Below are positions 53,460 through 60,691 of a DNA stretch of 64,000 nt, in pieces (the stretch's first letter is position 1; each line of letters starts with the position of its first letter). The translations under genes were made by a program, and so were the position numbers. The notes beneath the pieces were generated by a model that saw nothing but the letters and a program-made list of their open reading frames with translations, was not told the DNA's origin and ran no database searches. This DNA comes from Fictibacillus enclensis (GTDB taxonomy: Bacteria; Bacillota; Bacilli; Bacillales; Fictibacillaceae): the NCBI RefSeq assembly GCF_001457035.1, contig NZ_KQ758619.1:310001-374000 (forward strand), given 5' to 3'.

Positions 53460-53579
53460 GTGGCATCTATTGGCGAGTGGCTTCAAAGTTTACCGTGGTA
53501 TATCGAAGGGACAATTTTGTTTTGCTTGGCTGGGTTGGTGGCAAGGTCCGGGACCGAAAGAGGGAGACTGAAAAAATAG
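53460..53579 (+). CDS. Small single-pass membrane peptide
   Basis: A 39-residue frame starting GTG with AAGGGGAG seven bases upstream: MASIGEWLQSLPWYIEGTIL, then a hydrophobic segment (FCLAGLVA) and a basic tail (RSGTERGRLKK). The strong ribosome binding site and a terminator 32 bases downstream support a real gene. No family recognised; small Bacillus membrane peptides of this kind are often toxins or regulators of larger membrane proteins. Confidence 0.45.
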   Translation: MASIGEWLQSLPWYIEGTILFCLAGLVARSGTERGRLKK

Positions 53580-53610
53580 AGTAGTTAACATAATTGTAGT
53601 TTTCGGAAGC

Positions 53611-53652
53611 AAAAAAGCCGATTCTCTATAAAGGGAATCGGCTTACTTTTTT
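53611..53652. terminator. Bidirectional terminator
   Basis: AAGCCGATTC and GAATCGGCTT pair perfectly; A-run before, T-run after. It lies between the small membrane peptide gene (plus) and the hypothetical gene ending at 53680 (minus). Confidence 0.85.
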
Positions 53653-53679
53653 GAATTATGTATTGGAGTTTCGGTTGTT

Positions 53680-54051
53680 TTAATTGCAATAACGTTTTAG
53701 CTCTTCATAGAAATTTTCGCAACTATCAGCCAGTATGATTAAAACAACATTTCCTTGCACGTCTTTTTCAATAGCATGAATTTCATGTGAATTCAATTTC
53801 ACATTTTTGCTCATCCGTGGTTTATTTGTTTGTGGTGCAAGGGTTGTGTAGTCAAAAATGCTTTTATCAAGCGGTTCTGCTCCTTCTCCTGCAAAAAACC
53901 ATCCTTTAGGAGCTTGGTTCCGGAATTGATAACCCGCCTGATTTAAAGCCTTTTTTAATCGTTTTTCCCCTATGCCCTCTATCTGTTTCGCTATCGCTGC
54001 TACAGTTTGTCCTGGCTTGGTTAGTTGGTCTAAAAGCTCCTTAATAAGCAA
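53680..54051 (-). CDS. Hypothetical protein with DNA-binding-like N-terminus
   Basis: A 123-residue protein. The first ~60 residues (TVAAIAKQIEGIGEKRLKKAL, then NQAGYQFRNQAPKGWFFAGE) look like a short helix-turn-helix plus a 'GYxxxxxxKGWFFxGEG' motif that I associate with small phage and plasmid proteins in Bacillus. The C-terminal ~50 residues are alpha/beta. The TTG start has no clear ribosome binding site and there is a stop codon just upstream, so it might be a truncated or decayed gene. Function unknown. Confidence 0.5.
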   Translation of the reverse strand: MLIKELLDQLTKPGQTVAAIAKQIEGIGEKRLKKALNQAGYQFRNQAPKGWFFAGEGAEPLDKSIFDYTTLAPQTNKPRMSKNVKLNSHEIHAIEKDVQGNVVLIILADSCENFYEELKRYCN

Positions 54052-54611
54052 TTCAATTCATTTATACTCATTCGTTTTAATTCTTTGTGAAATGGGGTTC
54101 ACCTTTATATGTACAGTAAAATGGCTTTAGCGTGTGGAGCGCCAAAGCCCTTTTTACTATCGTTATAGCTTATGGGTTTGGGTCAAGGGGTCTAGTCTTG
54201 ACCTTTAATAGGTTTCGCTTTTTTCTTCTTTTCTGTATGGGGGAAGAATGTAAACGTTTGATTACATTTACAACGAAAAAGGCCCGGCGTGTTTAGCGCC
54301 AAGCCTTTTCGTCCCCGGGGTGAGGAATAAATTCATGAGTTCAGGGATTTCTCCCAATGATCACGTCTGAATGATCGATAGAGGTTTCGTTATTGGCTTC
54401 GGGTCTTTATGGGTAACGACAACTTTTAATGACAAAGCTCTGTTAAAGAATACTGCTGATTTTCTTCTTCAACTAACGGGGCAGGTTAGATGAAGAAGGG
54501 ATGAATACAATTAAGAAAAAATATATTTATTTAACTCAGTAACTTGTCCCTTTCAAATCGCCGACCTTTCGCATTTACTATATTAATTTATCATTGAAAG
54601 GAGGTGTTTTG
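54052..54611. other. Non-coding stretch with two GCGCC-type hairpins
   Basis: No gene is evident. Two similar hairpins with T-rich ends are present: GGCTTTAGCG/GCGCCAAAGCC at about 54122-54150 and AAAAAGGCCCGGCG/GCGCCAAGCCTTTT at about 54268-54311. A strong AAAGGAGGTG ribosome binding site closes the region. Confidence 0.5.
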
Positions 54612-55136
54612 ATGGCGATTTTACGTACGGGACCGTTTTTAATCCCAGACTCTACATGTAATGGCAATCCAATTACTCATTTGTTTGTGTCTTTAGCCAA
54701 TCTAAGCAATCGAACTTTAGATGCAAATGTGCGTATTGACCAAAGTTTAGCAACAGCACGACGTTACCCATCTGACCCCGTTCTTCCTAATGACCCGATA
54801 ACCCCTTTGGCTCCTACTGACCCAGTAAGAATTTTAAGACGAAGTTTAGTTTTAAGGTCATACCAAATCGCAACTGTACCACCGCCACTAGATGACGGGG
54901 AAGTAACAGCAAATGCAAAGGCAACCACCGATCCACTGGTTTTAATCGTTACCATTAGCGGGGACGTCGAACTAACTGCAGATGAAATTGAAGTAAGCGT
55001 AACTGGTGGATTTTCAAGTGATGGAAGTTCACTTGAAGATGCTGAACCGACTATTTTCTTCCGTCATGGTGACTTTGTATTAGTCCGAGATGATGATGAT
55101 GAAGATGAAAGTAGTAGCAGTAGCAGTAGCAACTAA
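54612..55136 (+). CDS. Hypothetical protein with acidic and poly-Ser tail
   Basis: A 174-residue protein of mainly beta character (AILRTGPFLIPDSTCNGNPI, then 'VFVSLANLSNRTLDANVRI'-like strands) with no signal peptide. It ends in an acidic run DDDDEDE directly followed by SSSSSSSN. AAAGGAGGTG lies seven bases before the ATG at 54612. The serine tail recalls the Ser-rich stalk of the C1q-like protein at 50715-51644, so a spore or surface role is possible. I do not recognise the family. Confidence 0.6.
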   Translation: MAILRTGPFLIPDSTCNGNPITHLFVSLANLSNRTLDANVRIDQSLATARRYPSDPVLPNDPITPLAPTDPVRILRRSLVLRSYQIATVPPPLDDGEVTANAKATTDPLVLIVTISGDVELTADEIEVSVTGGFSSDGSSLEDAEPTIFFRHGDFVLVRDDDDEDESSSSSSSN

Positions 55137-55231
55137 CGTTTGAAAGGGAGTTTAACCGTTTCTTAGTTAAGAAGGAACGGTCTATTATTTTGGATAAATA
55201 ATCCTTATTAATGAAATAGTCGTCTTCTACG

Positions 55232-55258
55232 AAAAAAGACCCCTTTAAAAGGGGCCGT
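55232..55258 (-). terminator. Terminator after the second RsbR-type gene
   Basis: On the minus strand CCCCTTTTAAAGGGG forms a tight stem followed by TCTTTTTT, ten bases past the stop codon. Confidence 0.85.
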
Positions 55259-55268
55259 TATAAAATAC

Positions 55269-56075
55269 TTAATCGAATGAAAGATTCAACTTTTTAATTG
55301 CATAGATCAAACCCTTACCAAGGGAACTGAATTTATTGATTTCTGATAAATCGATTCCCAGATGAACAATAGTCTGTGCAGTTTCGGGTCGTGTACCAAC
55401 AATTATACATTCAGCTCCGAGAAGCTTTGCTGCTTGAATGGCCTTAATTATCGATTGGGCTATAAACGTATCGACAATAGGGACGCCTGTAATGTCCAAA
55501 AAAACGGTTTTTGTTTTGTATTCATTAATTCCTTGTAAAAGGTTATTCATTATAATCTCTGCACGATCTTCGCTTATATTACCAACTAACGGCATTACTG
55601 CTAAACCATCAAATAACTGGATGAATGGTGCCGTCATTTCCTTTAAGGCTTCCTGTTGCTGAGAAAAAGTACTTTCCCATGTATGAGTACAGTCATTCAC
55701 CACATGAGTGATCACTGGATCAAACCAACGGTCAATGCGATTATAGACCAACAGCACTTGTTCCTTTGTTAAATCTTCCTGTATTAATGTTTTTAAAACC
55801 ACACGGCGGAAAGCTTGAATAGATTGTGTAATGAAATTCGGAGACCCGTTGTACAGTAAAATTTTTAAATAAAACTGTCTAAGATCTGCACGATTTTCCA
55901 TATCCATATTTATTAAGCTGTTAAACGTAATATCAAAGAGCTCTTTTGTTATTGGAGCTGCGTAGTTTGGTGTTAATTTCTCTTCTTGTTGAATAGCCCT
56001 GGCTAATTCCTCTACCCAGTTTTCGAACATCTCATCATGATGTTTTTCCATAAGGTTAATCATTAAGTTCTCCAT
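55269..56075 (-). CDS. RsbR-type STAS-domain stress co-antagonist (second copy)
   Basis: A 268-residue RsbR-like protein: helical N-terminal domain (about 1-145) and STAS domain (about 150-265). The STAS core is FLDITGVPIVDTFIAQ with T196 and T203, then GAECIIVGTRPETAQTIVHLG, very close to the RsbRA consensus in which threonines here are phosphorylated by RsbT. GAGGGAG stands five bases before the ATG. A sigma-B-like promoter precedes it (56112-56136). Sequence is nearer to classical RsbR paralogs than is the copy at 46716-47552. Confidence 0.88.
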   Translation of the reverse strand: MENLMINLMEKHHDEMFENWVEELARAIQQEEKLTPNYAAPITKELFDITFNSLINMDMENRADLRQFYLKILLYNGSPNFITQSIQAFRRVVLKTLIQEDLTKEQVLLVYNRIDRWFDPVITHVVNDCTHTWESTFSQQQEALKEMTAPFIQLFDGLAVMPLVGNISEDRAEIIMNNLLQGINEYKTKTVFLDITGVPIVDTFIAQSIIKAIQAAKLLGAECIIVGTRPETAQTIVHLGIDLSEINKFSSLGKGLIYAIKKLNLSFD

Positions 56076-56111
56076 AGCGCTCCCTCAATTTAGGTTTAAT
56101 ATAAAACAATT

Positions 56112-56136
56112 GTACCCTTACAAGAAAAGATTAATC
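56112..56136 (-). promoter_or_regulatory. Candidate sigma-B promoter of the RsbR-type gene
   Basis: On the minus strand GATTAA (56131-56136), 13 bases, GGGTAC (56112-56117). Each box matches five of six positions of the sigma-B consensus GTTTAA / GGGTAT, at a proper spacing. It lies about 35 bases before the start codon. Confidence 0.55.
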
Positions 56137-56307
56137 AATGGAAATAGTCGCTAACGGGGGCATACGCGGCGGGGAAACCTTTAGCTTTAAAGAAAAAACC
56201 GCTCCGGTAGAGGAACGGTTACAATCCCTTTGACCCTATGACCTTACTAAAATAGCTAAAACCACACCTTCTCAGTCAAGGGTGTTTTTGGTAATTTAGT
56301 CGTGGAG

Positions 56308-56332
56308 GTTTAAGAGTGCAGCAGAAGGGAAC
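56308..56332 (+). promoter_or_regulatory. Candidate sigma-B promoter of KGG gene copy 1
   Basis: GTTTAA (56308-56313, perfect), 13 bases, GGGAAC (56327-56332, four of six). It lies about 55 bases before the ATG. Confidence 0.55.
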
Positions 56333-56388
56333 TGCTTTACTATAGCCAAGATCAAACTTGAGCATTTTAGAAAGGGAGATGAATAAAC

Positions 56389-56592
56389 ATGGCTAAGAAT
56401 AATCGAGATGGTATGAGCAGGGAAGAAGCCGGAAGAAAAGGCGGAGAAGCTACAGCTAAAAATCATGATAAAGAGTTTTACCAAGAAATTGGTGAAAAGG
56501 GTGGAGAGGCCACCTCTAAAAATCATGATAAGGAATTTTACGAGGAAATCGGAAAAAAGGGCGGAGAAGCCCGTAATAATAACAACAAGTAA
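56389..56592 (+). CDS. KGG-repeat general stress protein, copy 1
   Basis: A 67-residue hydrophilic protein with three KGG motifs: EEAGRKGGEATAKNHDKEFY, then 'QEIGEKGGEATSKNHDKEFY', then 'EEIGKKGGEARNNNNK'. This repeat family includes B. subtilis GsiB and plant LEA-type proteins and is linked to starvation and desiccation stress. AAAGGGAG lies about nine bases before the ATG. A sigma-B-like promoter and its own terminator are part of the duplicated cassette. The second copy at 58978-59181 encodes the identical protein. It is probably an intrinsically disordered protectant. Confidence 0.9.
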   Translation: MAKNNRDGMSREEAGRKGGEATAKNHDKEFYQEIGEKGGEATSKNHDKEFYEEIGKKGGEARNNNNK

Positions 56593-56601
56593 CGTGTAAT
56601 A

Positions 56602-56640
56602 AAAAAACCGGATCTTCTTATTGGAGATCAGGTTTTTTTA
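56602..56640 (+). terminator. Terminator of KGG gene copy 1
   Basis: AAAAAACCGGATCT with AGATCAGGTTTTTT: one C/G mismatch weakens the stem relative to copy 2, where it is perfect. Confidence 0.85.
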
Positions 56641-57119
56641 TGGCAACATGACAAGACATAATAAATGGTTTTTTGTATGTGGCATCTGTGCTATCCGCAA
56701 AGCGCTACCATGAGACATGTTCGATTTATCCCTTGACGAAGTCAGGGGATAAGAGAGCCCCAGAATCAGCCTATATTGAACGTTTTACCTTATCCAAGAA
56801 TTGCATTAGAAGGATATATAAAAACAAAAAGAGCGGGTTTTATGAGCCTAAGATATACCCTTCAAAATATGAACGATATAAAGAGCGGCATTCAGCTGTT
56901 CTTTTTTTATGCGCTCCGAATCAGCAGGAGAAGAACGAAACGCCGCAATAGTCAATGGGAATTTAAGGAGTTGACTATTCACTCTCTCCGGAACCCTTTT
57001 ATAACCTTCCAAACCCTTGCGTTTGGGAGACGGCGCGCCGAGGGTTGGGGTGTGGGGAGAATCCCCGCTATTGAAAGTTTTGCACTGCAAAGTTAAGGAG
57101 AAGCAAGGGGATGTGGATA
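56641..57119. other. Non-coding stretch with strong hairpins
   Basis: No convincing gene. A long hairpin (TTATCCCTTGAC / GTCAGGGGATAA) lies at 56726-56752, a terminator-bearing repeat at 56880-56957, and a perfect 9-bp inverted repeat AATAGTCAA / TTGACTATT at 56947-56979. The frame at 56673-56951 runs through these structures and is not credible. Confidence 0.5.
56880..56957 (+). repeat. ~80-bp terminator-bearing repeat, copy A
   Basis: GAGCGGC, 5 bases, GCTGTTC plus seven T residues form a terminator; then comes a CGCTCCGAATCAGCAGGAG hairpin and AACGAAACGCCGCAATAGTC. Copy B lies at 58289-58371. Base changes in the stems keep pairing (C-G to G-T type). Confidence 0.75.
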
Positions 57120-57287
57120 TCAGTCTCTATAAAACGTTTTTGGCGGTTTTGTCCCTTCGTATCTATCTTTCATAGGTTTAACATCATTACGAATGACAGT
57201 TTCAAAAATGGGTTTTTTGTGATCATTTTTACTCTTCTTTTGGTCAGTTTTATGATAATGTGATGATTTATGTTTTTTCGGAGGCAT
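57120..57287 (-). CDS. Small basic His/Lys-rich protein
   Basis: A 55-residue protein: MPPKKHKSSHYHKTDQKKSK, then 'NDHKKPIFETVIRNDVKPMK' and 'DRYEGTKPPKTFYRD'. It is very basic, with five His and thirteen Lys, and has no membrane segment. GGAAGAAG lies about nine bases before the ATG. It has the look of a small spore-coat or nucleic-acid-associated protein, but no family is recognised. It is downstream of the zincin-like gene in the same direction (75-base gap). Confidence 0.5.
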   Translation of the reverse strand: MPPKKHKSSHYHKTDQKKSKNDHKKPIFETVIRNDVKPMKDRYEGTKPPKTFYRD

Positions 57288-57362
57288 GTGAATATCTTCT
57301 TCCTTTCTTATTTTTTAGGAAAAAATGCGTTTTCGTTTTGATTTGGATTTTGGATATTGCAT

Positions 57363-58064
57363 TTATTGCAATGCAATATTACTAGTACCTGCAAGTTCTA
57401 ATTGGGCTGCTGTTATATTTCTATTGGTTCCAAATATTATCGGATACATGATATTATCGGTAAAACGACTATGATAAGGCTCAACATCTATTAAGTCGCC
57501 AGTATTTGGATCTATTTCTGTGTAAGGACCGGTTGGATCATCATCATTGTATATGATTTGATTGTTTTGTGGATCTCTTATATAACGGGCAAATAAAGCA
57601 TGGCCAACTTCATGGGCAAAGAGATCCGAATTAAGCGCTGCATCCGTAAGTGCTACATGTCCAATAAATTGGTAGTTAAATTGGCCATTTTCATCAACTT
57701 CAAATGAAATGGGCGCTGCACCGCCAACACTGTCTGCATTATTCGAAAATCCATTTCCACTTAGATAAATGACATAAATGCCAATGGCATTATTGGTCCT
57801 ATTTCTGACCTGGTTGATAATTGTGATAGGGTCAGAGCCATCCATAATTGCCTCATCACTTCTCATATTAGTAGCGTTAACCGTTCTATTACTTGTAAAT
57901 CGTCCTGCTATTACAAAATTAATCCTGTTTTCATCATTTAATCTCCAAATCTCATTTGCTCTTCTGACATCATCTTCTAACCTAGCACGACGCTGAGCTA
58001 CTGTACTTCCAGATGCTACTCCGCGCGTAAAAATCCCATAAACATTCACTGTGTAAATTGGCAA
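57363..58064 (-). CDS. Zincin-like metalloprotease without signal peptide
   Basis: A 233-residue protein with H151-E152-V-G-H155 in DLFAHEVGHALF and a metzincin-style Met-turn NIMYP (M206). The region between lacks the usual xxGxxH third ligand; H198 in 'EPYHSRFTDNIMYP' is the best candidate. The N-terminal half (MPIYTVNVYGIFTRGVASGS; later 'NFVIAGRFTSNRTVN' and 'GIYVIYLSGNGF') has alternating strands and helices, as in a reprolysin-like domain. No signal peptide is visible. The TTG start has AAAAGGAG eleven bases upstream. It may act inside the spore mother cell or be exported by another route. Confidence 0.7.
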   Translation of the reverse strand: MPIYTVNVYGIFTRGVASGSTVAQRRARLEDDVRRANEIWRLNDENRINFVIAGRFTSNRTVNATNMRSDEAIMDGSDPITIINQVRNRTNNAIGIYVIYLSGNGFSNNADSVGGAAPISFEVDENGQFNYQFIGHVALTDAALNSDLFAHEVGHALFARYIRDPQNNQIIYNDDDPTGPYTEIDPNTGDLIDVEPYHSRFTDNIMYPIIFGTNRNITAAQLELAGTSNIALQ

Positions 58065-58288
58065 TTTTCAAACTACTCCTTTTCTATTTTTTTTGTTATA
58101 TAAAAATCAGTTTTAGTAGAAAAAAACTGTTCATTTTATAATTTATTCAGAAATTGGCTGAAGGTTTGTACTAATAACTAGGAGAAAAAATATATAGAAA
58201 TAGGTTGATTTCCAATACTAAGGTGGGGCTGAATTTTGGTGCCTGTTAATGGTGTTGAAATCAGTGTGAAAAGGAATCACTTTAACTA

Positions 58289-58371
58289 GGGAGCGGCGTT
58301 CAGCTGCTCTTTTTTTACTTGTATTCGCTCCGGATCAGCGGGAGAAGAACGAAACGCCGCAATAGTCAACG
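58289..58371 (+). repeat. ~80-bp terminator-bearing repeat, copy B
   Basis: About 85% like the copy at 56880-56957: GAGCGGC, 5 bases, GCTGCTC and seven T residues, then CGCTCCGGATCAGCGGGAG and AACGAAACGCCGCAATAGTC. Confidence 0.75.
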
Positions 58372-58471
58372 GTAAACATTTCTTCAGAGTAACAATTACT
58401 CGTAGTATGAATAAATTTAATTATTGGAAAAATTAGTCTATTTTAAAAAATATTTCTGAGGAGGAAAATTA

Positions 58472-58780
58472 TTGGCTCATCCATCGGTCAATTATAGAGA
58501 ACTTATAAACAGTTATTCAGACATTGCGCGACACAAGGAGTGCATAGCAACGGAGTTAAGGTATTATCCTAATAAATATTTAAATGTAATTAATCATCCC
58601 CGCGCAGTTACCTGCTTAACGCCTGATGATCATACAGTTGTTATTATGCATTTAAGAATTGATCAATATCGATTTTACGAAGTTGTAGTTGTGGCTGGTC
58701 CGGATTACAATAAGTTAACAAACGAAATTATTCCAGATATTTGGCGGAAAATTAGTAGAGCTACTCAAATTTGTGGTTAA
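58472..58780 (+). CDS. Hypothetical protein
   Basis: A 102-residue soluble protein (MAHPSVNYRELINSYSDIAR ... IWRKISRATQICG) with an alpha-beta pattern and a central hydrophobic strand (YEVVVVAG). The TTG start has an excellent GAGGAGG eight bases upstream. I do not recognise the family. It lies between the zincin-like gene and the second KGG cassette and appears to be transcribed alone. Confidence 0.55.
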   Translation: MAHPSVNYRELINSYSDIARHKECIATELRYYPNKYLNVINHPRAVTCLTPDDHTVVIMHLRIDQYRFYEVVVVAGPDYNKLTNEIIPDIWRKISRATQICG

Positions 58781-58896
58781 TTGTTGAAGTTATTGTGAAG
58801 GAAAGAACGGCAATCCCTTTGACCCCATGACCTTACTAAAATAGCTAAAACCACACCTTCTCAGTCAAGGTTGTTTTTGGTAATTTAGTCGTGGAG

Positions 58897-58921
58897 GTTT
58901 AAGAGTGCAGCAGAAGGGAAC
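58897..58921 (+). promoter_or_regulatory. Candidate sigma-B promoter of KGG gene copy 2
   Basis: Same boxes as copy 1: GTTTAA (58897-58902), 13 bases, GGGAAC (58916-58921). Confidence 0.55.
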
Positions 58922-58977
58922 TGCTTTACTATAGCCAAGATCAAACTTGAGCATTTTAGAAAGGGAGATGAATAAAC

Positions 58978-59181
58978 ATGGCTAAGAATAATCGAGATGG
59001 TATGAGCAGGGAAGAAGCCGGAAGAAAAGGCGGAGAAGCTACAGCTAAAAATCATGATAAAGAGTTTTACCAAGAAATTGGTGAAAAGGGTGGAGAGGCC
59101 ACCTCTAAAAATCATGATAAGGAATTTTACGAGGAAATCGGAAAAAAGGGCGGAGAAGCCCGTAATAATAACAACAAGTAA
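58978..59181 (+). CDS. KGG-repeat general stress protein, copy 2
   Basis: Identical, base for base, to the 204-base gene at 56389-56592, encoding the same 67-residue three-KGG protein. Identity at silent positions shows that the duplication is recent or kept identical by gene conversion. The terminator stem after this copy is perfect, so this may be the ancestral version. Between the copies lie the basic peptide, the zincin-like gene and a hypothetical gene, which could be lost by recombination. Confidence 0.9.
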   Translation: MAKNNRDGMSREEAGRKGGEATAKNHDKEFYQEIGEKGGEATSKNHDKEFYEEIGKKGGEARNNNNK

Positions 59182-59190
59182 CGTGTAATA

Positions 59191-59229
59191 AAAAAACCTG
59201 ATCTTCTTATTGGAGATCAGGTTTTTTTG
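59191..59229 (+). terminator. Terminator of KGG gene copy 2
   Basis: AAAAAACCTGATCT and AGATCAGGTTTTTT form a perfect stem. Confidence 0.9.
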
Positions 59230-59295
59230 TGGCAACTGACAATACATAATAAATGTTTTTTTGTATGAGGCATCTGTTTTTCCCTCCATTCCCAA

Positions 59296-59352
59296 CAAAC
59301 AAAAACCCTAAATTTCGGCTCATTTGGCGAAATTCAGGGTTTTGCTTGTTTA
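59296..59352. terminator. Long hairpin, terminator-like
   Basis: AACAAACAAAAACCCTAAAT..CG pairs with CGAAATTCAGGGTTTTGCTTG (two small irregularities). It has T-rich flanks in both directions. Confidence 0.7.
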
Positions 59353-59505
59353 CTTGCTTCCGGGAACTACCAACTTGATTGTTTGATTCGAACCTTATAT
59401 TGAACTAAAGGGGCAGGTTAGCAGAACAAGAAAAGCAAAAAAAGGTTAGCATTACCAATGGTCGTGATAATATGAATGTAATCTTTTTGGAAGAGGTGAG
59501 TTTAG

Positions 59506-60213
59506 TTGAGTAGAGTTGAGCAGAAGAGTACAAAGTTAGATTTAGAACGAATTGTTTTTATTGGGAGAACCTTTGAAGAATATTTAAAAATGTTCTCACT
59601 TTCCGAGGAAGAACTACAAGGAAAGAAAATACTCGATTGCCCAGCAGGAGCTTGTTCCTTTACTGCTGTTGGTAACAAATCGGGTTTAGATGTAACAGCC
59701 TGCGATATTGCCTATTACCATTCGGGTCAAGACCTAAAAAATAAAGGGCACCAGGATATTGAACACGCGATGGAACATATGCAAAAAGCCCAAAATAATT
59801 ATAAATGGGATTATTTCAAAGATATAGAAGGTCTTAGAAGCCATCGTTTAAGTGCCTTACAATATTGTGCCAAAGATATGAGGGAATCCAGCAAAAGATA
59901 TATTCCCGTTACCTTACCTGCTTTACCATTTAAGAATGAAGAATTTGATATTCTTCTCTCTGCACATTTTCTATTTATGTATGCGGATAGATTAAATTAT
60001 CAATTTCACATCGAAACGATAAATGAGTTATTGAGGGTTACGAAACAGGAAATTCGTGTCTTCCCATTAGTTGATTTAGAGGGAAAAAGATATGAGTATT
60101 TAGATAAATTTATAAGTTATCTGAATAACAATGGCTGCACAGTAGAAGAAGTGAATGTACCATATGAATTTCAGACAAATGCTAACTCGATGTTAAAAAT
60201 AAGAAAAGGTTAG
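59506..60213 (+). CDS. SAM-dependent methyltransferase-like protein
   Basis: A 235-residue class I methyltransferase-fold protein. The SAM motif I is KILDCPAGACSFTAVG at about residues 41-56 (usually DxGxGxG; here CPAGACSF), motif II the acidic D in 'LDVTACDIAYYH', and motif IV-like 'FDILLSAHFLFMYAD'. The TTG start has GAGGTG seven bases upstream. It resembles unassigned SAM-dependent methyltransferases of Bacillus; the substrate is unknown. A terminator follows directly. Confidence 0.75.
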   Translation: MSRVEQKSTKLDLERIVFIGRTFEEYLKMFSLSEEELQGKKILDCPAGACSFTAVGNKSGLDVTACDIAYYHSGQDLKNKGHQDIEHAMEHMQKAQNNYKWDYFKDIEGLRSHRLSALQYCAKDMRESSKRYIPVTLPALPFKNEEFDILLSAHFLFMYADRLNYQFHIETINELLRVTKQEIRVFPLVDLEGKRYEYLDKFISYLNNNGCTVEEVNVPYEFQTNANSMLKIRKG

Positions 60214-60218
60214 TAAAG

Positions 60219-60252
60219 CAAGGGCAACGTGGAGGCGTTGCCCCTTCTTTAA
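60219..60252 (+). terminator. Terminator after the methyltransferase gene
   Basis: AAGGGCAACG and CGTTGCCCCTT pair almost perfectly, then a T-rich tract. Confidence 0.85.
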
Positions 60253-60431
60253 ATACCTCTTATTGAACTAACGGATGCGATAGTTGAAGAGCAAAAACCG
60301 ATCTACTAGAAAAGATCGGTTCTTTTTGATTCCGAAAACTACGATTATGTTAACTAACTTGCTTTATTTTTGGAAATACAGGAGCTTCTTAAGGGTAAAT
60401 GTTACTGATTGTAGCTTTTTTTTTGACTTTG

Positions 60432-60460
60432 TTTCAATTTGTAGCCTTATATGCTACACT
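60432..60460 (+). promoter_or_regulatory. Candidate promoter of the antisense RNA
   Basis: TTTCAA (60432-60437), 17 bases, TACACT (60455-60460), inside a GTAGC..GCTAC palindrome. Start expected near 60467. Confidence 0.5.
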
Positions 60461-60491
60461 TTTGTTAGATAAAAGCGAAATAATAAATTAT

Positions 60492-60527
60492 AAAAAAGCG
60501 TCTCAGTGGTGCAACACTGAAACGCTT
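60492..60527 (-). terminator. Terminator of the toxin-like message
   Basis: On the minus strand AGCGTTTCAGTG and CACTGAGACGCT pair with one G-T, followed by TTTTTT, ten bases past the stop codon. Confidence 0.9.
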
Positions 60528-60537
60528 CAAGAAAAAA

Positions 60538-60630
60538 TTACTTTTTAGTACTATTATTGCTTATTTGAACGATTCCCAGCGTAACAGTAAGGAGCGAACA
60601 AACAGCAATAACTGTGTTTGCATCTAGCAT
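60538..60630 (-). CDS. Small hydrophobic peptide, candidate type I toxin
   Basis: A 30-residue peptide: short acidic start (MLDANT), one membrane-spanning segment (VIAVCSLLTVTLGIVQI) and a polar, basic tail (SNNSTKK). This is the layout of type I toxins such as BsrG, BsrE and TxpA, though no sequence family is certain. GGGTGGTG lies about six bases before the ATG. The message has its own TATAAT promoter, a 5' hairpin and a strong terminator right after the stop. An antisense promoter and terminator on the other strand complete a toxin/antitoxin-like design. Confidence 0.6.
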   Translation of the reverse strand: MLDANTVIAVCSLLTVTLGIVQISNNSTKK

Positions 60631-60691
60631 GCAATCACCACCCTTCAGAACACTTTTCTCCCCAGAAGAGTGTTTTTTTGGTGCTAACCCC

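Larger units (their letters stand above)
56221..56690 (+). repeat. KGG stress-gene cassette, copy 1 of a ~465-bp direct duplication
   Basis: From CAATCCCTTTGACC to about GGCATCTGT this segment repeats at 58811-59277, in the same direction, 2589 bases apart over the gene. The 204-base coding part is identical in both; only scattered changes are seen outside, for example in the terminator stem. Confidence 0.9.
58811..59277 (+). repeat. KGG stress-gene cassette, copy 2
   Basis: Second copy of the ~465-bp cassette described at 56221-56690. It carries promoter, gene and terminator. Differences are few and lie outside the coding part. Confidence 0.9.
60467..60680 (+). ncRNA. Candidate antisense RNA antitoxin
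   Basis: Between the promoter at 60432-60460 and the plus-strand terminator AACACTTTTCT / AGAAGAGTGTT plus T7 (60649-60680), a transcript of about 210 nt would run opposite to the small peptide gene and cover nearly its whole message. This matches the size and arrangement of Bacillus type I antitoxins such as RatA and SR4. Inferred from sequence only. Confidence 0.5.

Noticed and set aside
56673-57096. Two overlapping plus-strand frames (92 and 106 codons)
   Set aside because: They run through strong hairpins and the terminator-bearing repeat and lack ribosome binding sites.
58885-59298. Minus-strand frame of 137 codons, with a shorter twin at 56296-56526
   Set aside because: Antisense to the KGG gene and its terminator; its recurrence simply follows the DNA duplication.
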